Part shown: one piece after another, positions 6,750 through 8,401 of the stretch
How the letters are laid out: each line of letters begins with the position of its first letter
Position numbering within the stretch: position 1 is the stretch's first letter
NCBI GenBank assembly: GCA_003490025.1
Contig: DNJC01000136.1
Location: forward strand, 14,649 to 23,049
Origin: Geobacter sp.
GTDB lineage: Bacteria; Desulfobacterota; Desulfuromonadia; Geobacterales; Geobacteraceae
Reading direction: 5' to 3'
Length of the DNA stretch: 8,401 nucleotides
The notes under the pieces: generated by a model
What the model saw: only the letters and a program-made list of their open reading frames with translations
Database searches by the model: none
Told to the model about the DNA's origin: nothing
Position numbers and translations under genes: made by a program

Positions 6750-6778
6750 AGCGGGCAACAATTATCATTAAGACGCCG
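6750..6778 (-). promoter_or_regulatory. Partial composite motif before the sigma gene (possible autoregulation)
   Basis: The minus strand has CGGCG-N15-TTGCCCGCT, the same spacing as CGGCG-N15-TTGTCCGTC in copies A and B, with six of nine bases kept in the second block. The outer TTGCAC and GAAACC blocks are absent. A start about 40 bases before ATG 6704 would fit. An overlapping conventional -10-like GATAAT (6761-6766) is also present, so the promoter class is uncertain. Confidence 0.4.
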
Positions 6779-6792
6779 ATATGTAAACATAT
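6779..6792. repeat. Perfect palindrome ATATGT-AA-ACATAT upstream of the sigma gene
   Basis: Six-base arms around a two-base centre lie directly upstream of the CGGCG block, in the 116-bp gap between the FlgT-like stop and the sigma ATG. AT-rich palindromes at promoters are common operators, so a regulator could bind here. A weak GC hairpin (6801-6815) without a T run follows the FlgT-like stop and is not a convincing terminator. Confidence 0.4.
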
Positions 6793-6820
6793 TTATATCC
6801 CCCCAGCCTGCGGGGCGGCG

Positions 6821-8062
6821 CTACTTCCGGTAGCTGAGCCGGATGCTGTAGGGAGAGAACTCGACCAGTTTCAGTTTCGGGTTGCGGCTCAGGCTGTTGG
6901 CCAGATAGATGCTGTTTTCGGGGTAGCTCACCCGGTACTCGTTAAGCCCGGTCGCCTCCACATCGCTTACCCATGCCGCGTTGCCGATGACCTGCTTCAC
7001 GTCGAAGGTACCTTCGACGGCGTCAAGCCCATCCACCTTCACGGCGATCTTGCGGGACACCCCTTTGATCTGCCTGGCGAACTTGTCCAGAAGAGCCGGG
7101 ATCACCTTCGTCGAGAGGTTCTCCATCCCCTTGGCCGCGGCGTCCTCGAGGTTCGCCGCGTTTCCTTTCGCCTCGGAGGTCCCGGCGCCCACTATCACGA
7201 GCTTGCCGCTGTCGCGCTCCCGCGTCAGAAGCCGGTAGGTGAGACGGACGGTAACCCTGTTGAACGGCGCCTCGATGCCGTAGCCGATCTCCTCGCCTTT
7301 TTTCTGCGACACGGTGTAGTCCACCTTGCCGATCAAGAGCAGGTTGCTCAGGTATTTCCCGATCAGGCTCCGCATGGCGGTGAAGTTGCCGCTTTTGATC
7401 GCCTTGTCCACCTCCTCCGCATCGAGCACCCCGGTCGGGGCGATGTCGGTCACCGTGTAACCCTGCTCCACCAGCTTCTCGATCAGCGTGTCGGAGAGGA
7501 TGTTGCTCTCCTCCTGTTCCTCCGTCACGCTTTGACTTGTCACGCTCGCCTTTGCCGTTTTACGAGAGTTGCTTACCCTTGCCGTCGACTCCGATTCCTG
7601 CAGCACCCGCGGCCTGCGGGCCGGAAGAAATACCGCCACCGAGTTGTTGAGCGCCAGTGAAGCCACGGCTTCCGCCGCCTTCGAGGGCTCTATGCAGGCA
7701 TTGACGGTAACGTGGTACATCCCCTGGTCACGCTTCTCGGAGAGCACCTTCGAGGAACTGATGGTCCCCTTGCCCTGCATGGTGACCATGTCGTCCAGAA
7801 GGGCCGAGTTTTCCACCACGCTCTGCGAACGGACCTCCACGCCCACGGCCTCCTCCAGGGCGGCCCAGCGCGCACGTGCGGTGGCCTCCATTTTTGCGGA
7901 AGATATGTCGTCATTCACGATGGCAGCGCTCCCCTGGCCATTGAGACATTTCACCTCCGCATAGGCACTGCTCAGACACACAGTCAGCAGGGACAGCATC
8001 CCGAACGCGCTGAAAGATGACTGCATGCCAATTAAAGGAAGTAGTGATCTTTTCCGCTGCAT
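6821..8062 (-). CDS. Secreted FlgT-like protein (FlgT N-terminal plus CsgG/FlgT-middle-like domain)
   Basis: This is a 413-residue product. ATG at 8062 follows GCGGGGGA; the frame extends to a TTG 28 codons upstream, but that would bury the signal peptide. The signal peptide covers 1-35 (SSAYA/EV). Residues about 36-125 resemble the FlgT N-terminal/LPP20-type fold: GQGSAAI, then a helix with AKMEATARARWAALEEAVG, then the strand YHVTVNACI. C39 and C123 could form a disulfide. A Ser/Thr-rich linker (about 155-185) leads to a CsgG/FlgT-middle-like part: LSDTLIEKLVEQGYTV, LLLIGKVDY, TVRLTYRLL. Residues 340-413 form a small alpha/beta C-terminal domain. FlgT is a flagellar outer-membrane ring protein in Vibrio, but no flagellar gene is seen here, so a related envelope role is more likely. 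It lies upstream of the sigma gene. Confidence 0.8.
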   Translation of the reverse strand: MQRKRSLLPLIGMQSSFSAFGMLSLLTVCLSSAYAEVKCLNGQGSAAIVNDDISSAKMEATARARWAALEEAVGVEVRSQSVVENSALLDDMVTMQGKGTISSSKVLSEKRDQGMYHVTVNACIEPSKAAEAVASLALNNSVAVFLPARRPRVLQESESTARVSNSRKTAKASVTSQSVTEEQEESNILSDTLIEKLVEQGYTVTDIAPTGVLDAEEVDKAIKSGNFTAMRSLIGKYLSNLLLIGKVDYTVSQKKGEEIGYGIEAPFNRVTVRLTYRLLTRERDSGKLVIVGAGTSEAKGNAANLEDAAAKGMENLSTKVIPALLDKFARQIKGVSRKIAVKVDGLDAVEGTFDVKQVIGNAAWVSDVEATGLNEYRVSYPENSIYLANSLSRNPKLKLVEFSPYSIRLSYRK

Positions 8063-8167
8063 GAAATTCCCCCGCAGTTCATTTTGGTGCTGTCTAATCT
8101 CCCGGCTGATCCAGTGGCCAATGATCGCCGGGAAGGGCCTGAACAATCATGACCGGGTGGCTAGGCC

Positions 8168-8180
8168 TACTATAATAGTA
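8168..8180. repeat. Inverted repeat TACTAT-A-ATAGTA over the promoter -10
   Basis: Six-base arms with one central base coincide with the -10 candidate of the FlgT-like gene. The + strand contains a perfect TATAAT (8171-8176) with an ATGACC 16 bases upstream, so overlapping promoters facing opposite ways, or an operator, are possible. The symmetry may simply reflect the -10 sequence. Confidence 0.35.
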
Positions 8181-8201
8181 ACAGCTAAATATCACCGGCA
8201 A
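8172..8201 (-). promoter_or_regulatory. Candidate sigma-70 promoter for the FlgT-like gene
   Basis: On the minus strand TTGCCG (8196-8201) and TATTAT (8172-8177) are separated by 18 bases. The region between the FlgT-like start and 8296 (234 bp) holds no gene I can support and is AT-richer here than its surroundings. The leader to ATG 8062 would be about 100 bases. The -10 lies within a short inverted repeat. Confidence 0.45.
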
Positions 8202-8296
8202 AGAGCCAAGACAATACTTTATTTCGACCGGACAGTGCCAAAGTTTAACGGTAAATCTCGGTCCGTAATATGAACAGGCCCCTGATCATCCAATCG

Positions 8297-8401
8297 CTAC
8301 CCCCCCTTCATCCCCGCAGTTGCCGTCACCAGGGTGACATATTCATTTATTGTGTCCTGGCTCACGCCTTTGAGTCTTTTTGAACCGGCCCATCTACGGA
8401 C
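8297..8401 (-). CDS. Possible C-terminal fragment of an upstream gene
   Basis: One minus-strand frame is open from the window edge for 34 codons to TAG at 8297-8299; the other two stop early. The residues are mixed and plausible, including GVSQDTINEYVTLVTATAGM, which faintly recalls a helix-turn-helix of the kind in IS21 transposases (GVSxxTVxxYL...AAGL). Seven G precede the stop, so one base fewer would extend the frame to TAA at 8245. The fragment is too short to call with confidence and could be non-coding. Confidence 0.25.
   Translation of the reverse strand, partial: VRRWAGSKRLKGVSQDTINEYVTLVTATAGMKGG

Noticed and set aside
6705..6761. TTG start for the sigma factor
   Set aside because: It lies upstream of the probable promoter core and has no clear ribosome site; ATG 6704 leaves region 2 intact.
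8063..8146. TTG start for the FlgT-like protein
   Set aside because: The added 28 residues precede a clean signal peptide, and ATG 8062 has a purine-rich ribosome site.
8171..8176. Perfect TATAAT on the + strand as a rightward promoter
   Set aside because: The -35 is weak and no + strand gene follows in the window; it may only be the complement of the leftward -10.
1..8401. tRNA, rRNA, CRISPR arrays, insertion sequences with terminal repeats
   Set aside because: No cloverleaf, regularly spaced repeats or paired terminal inverted repeats were seen; the only hint of a transposon is the faint similarity in the right-edge fragment.

Overview
The window is GC-rich, and every gene I can support lies on the minus strand. 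It reads as an envelope-protein locus of a Gram-negative bacterium. Signal peptides, a lipoprotein with SLH repeats, LPP20/FlgT-like secreted proteins and the general style point to a Desulfuromonadia (Geobacter-like) deltaproteobacterium. That placement is inferred from the protein types, not from any search.

In transcription order (right to left) the layout is: an edge fragment of uncertain coding status (8297-8401); a gene-free upstream region with a candidate promoter (8063-8296); a secreted FlgT-like protein (6821-8062); a sigma-70/ECF-type sigma factor with a long inter-domain linker (5790-6704); a zinc-finger, single-pass membrane anti-sigma factor with a large periplasmic domain (4535-5629); a small secreted beta-sandwich-like protein (3934-4395); a BepA-like periplasmic M48 metallopeptidase with TPR repeats (2197-3924); a strong intrinsic terminator (2135-2170); a TPR plus SLH lipoprotein (861-2075); and an LPP20/FlgO-like secreted protein cut by the left edge (1-832).

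The most notable observation is a composite motif that occurs twice with identical internal spacing over 51 bp: TTGCAC-N3-CGGCG-N15-TTGTCCGTC-N7-GAAACC. One copy lies upstream of the anti-sigma gene and the other upstream of the small secreted protein/M48 pair. A partial third copy (CGGCG-N15-TTGCCCGCT) lies upstream of the sigma gene. The CGGCG to TTGTCCGTC spacing suits an ECF-type -35/-10 pair. The sigma factor may therefore drive itself, its anti-sigma and a periplasmic protease operon.

The working model (inference) is an envelope-stress or surface-assembly circuit. The periplasmic domain of the anti-sigma senses a signal, the sigma factor is released, and the M48-TPR protease and its small partner are induced. 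The SLH lipoprotein and the LPP20-like protein form a separate downstream unit after the terminator. The FlgT-like gene upstream appears to have its own promoter.
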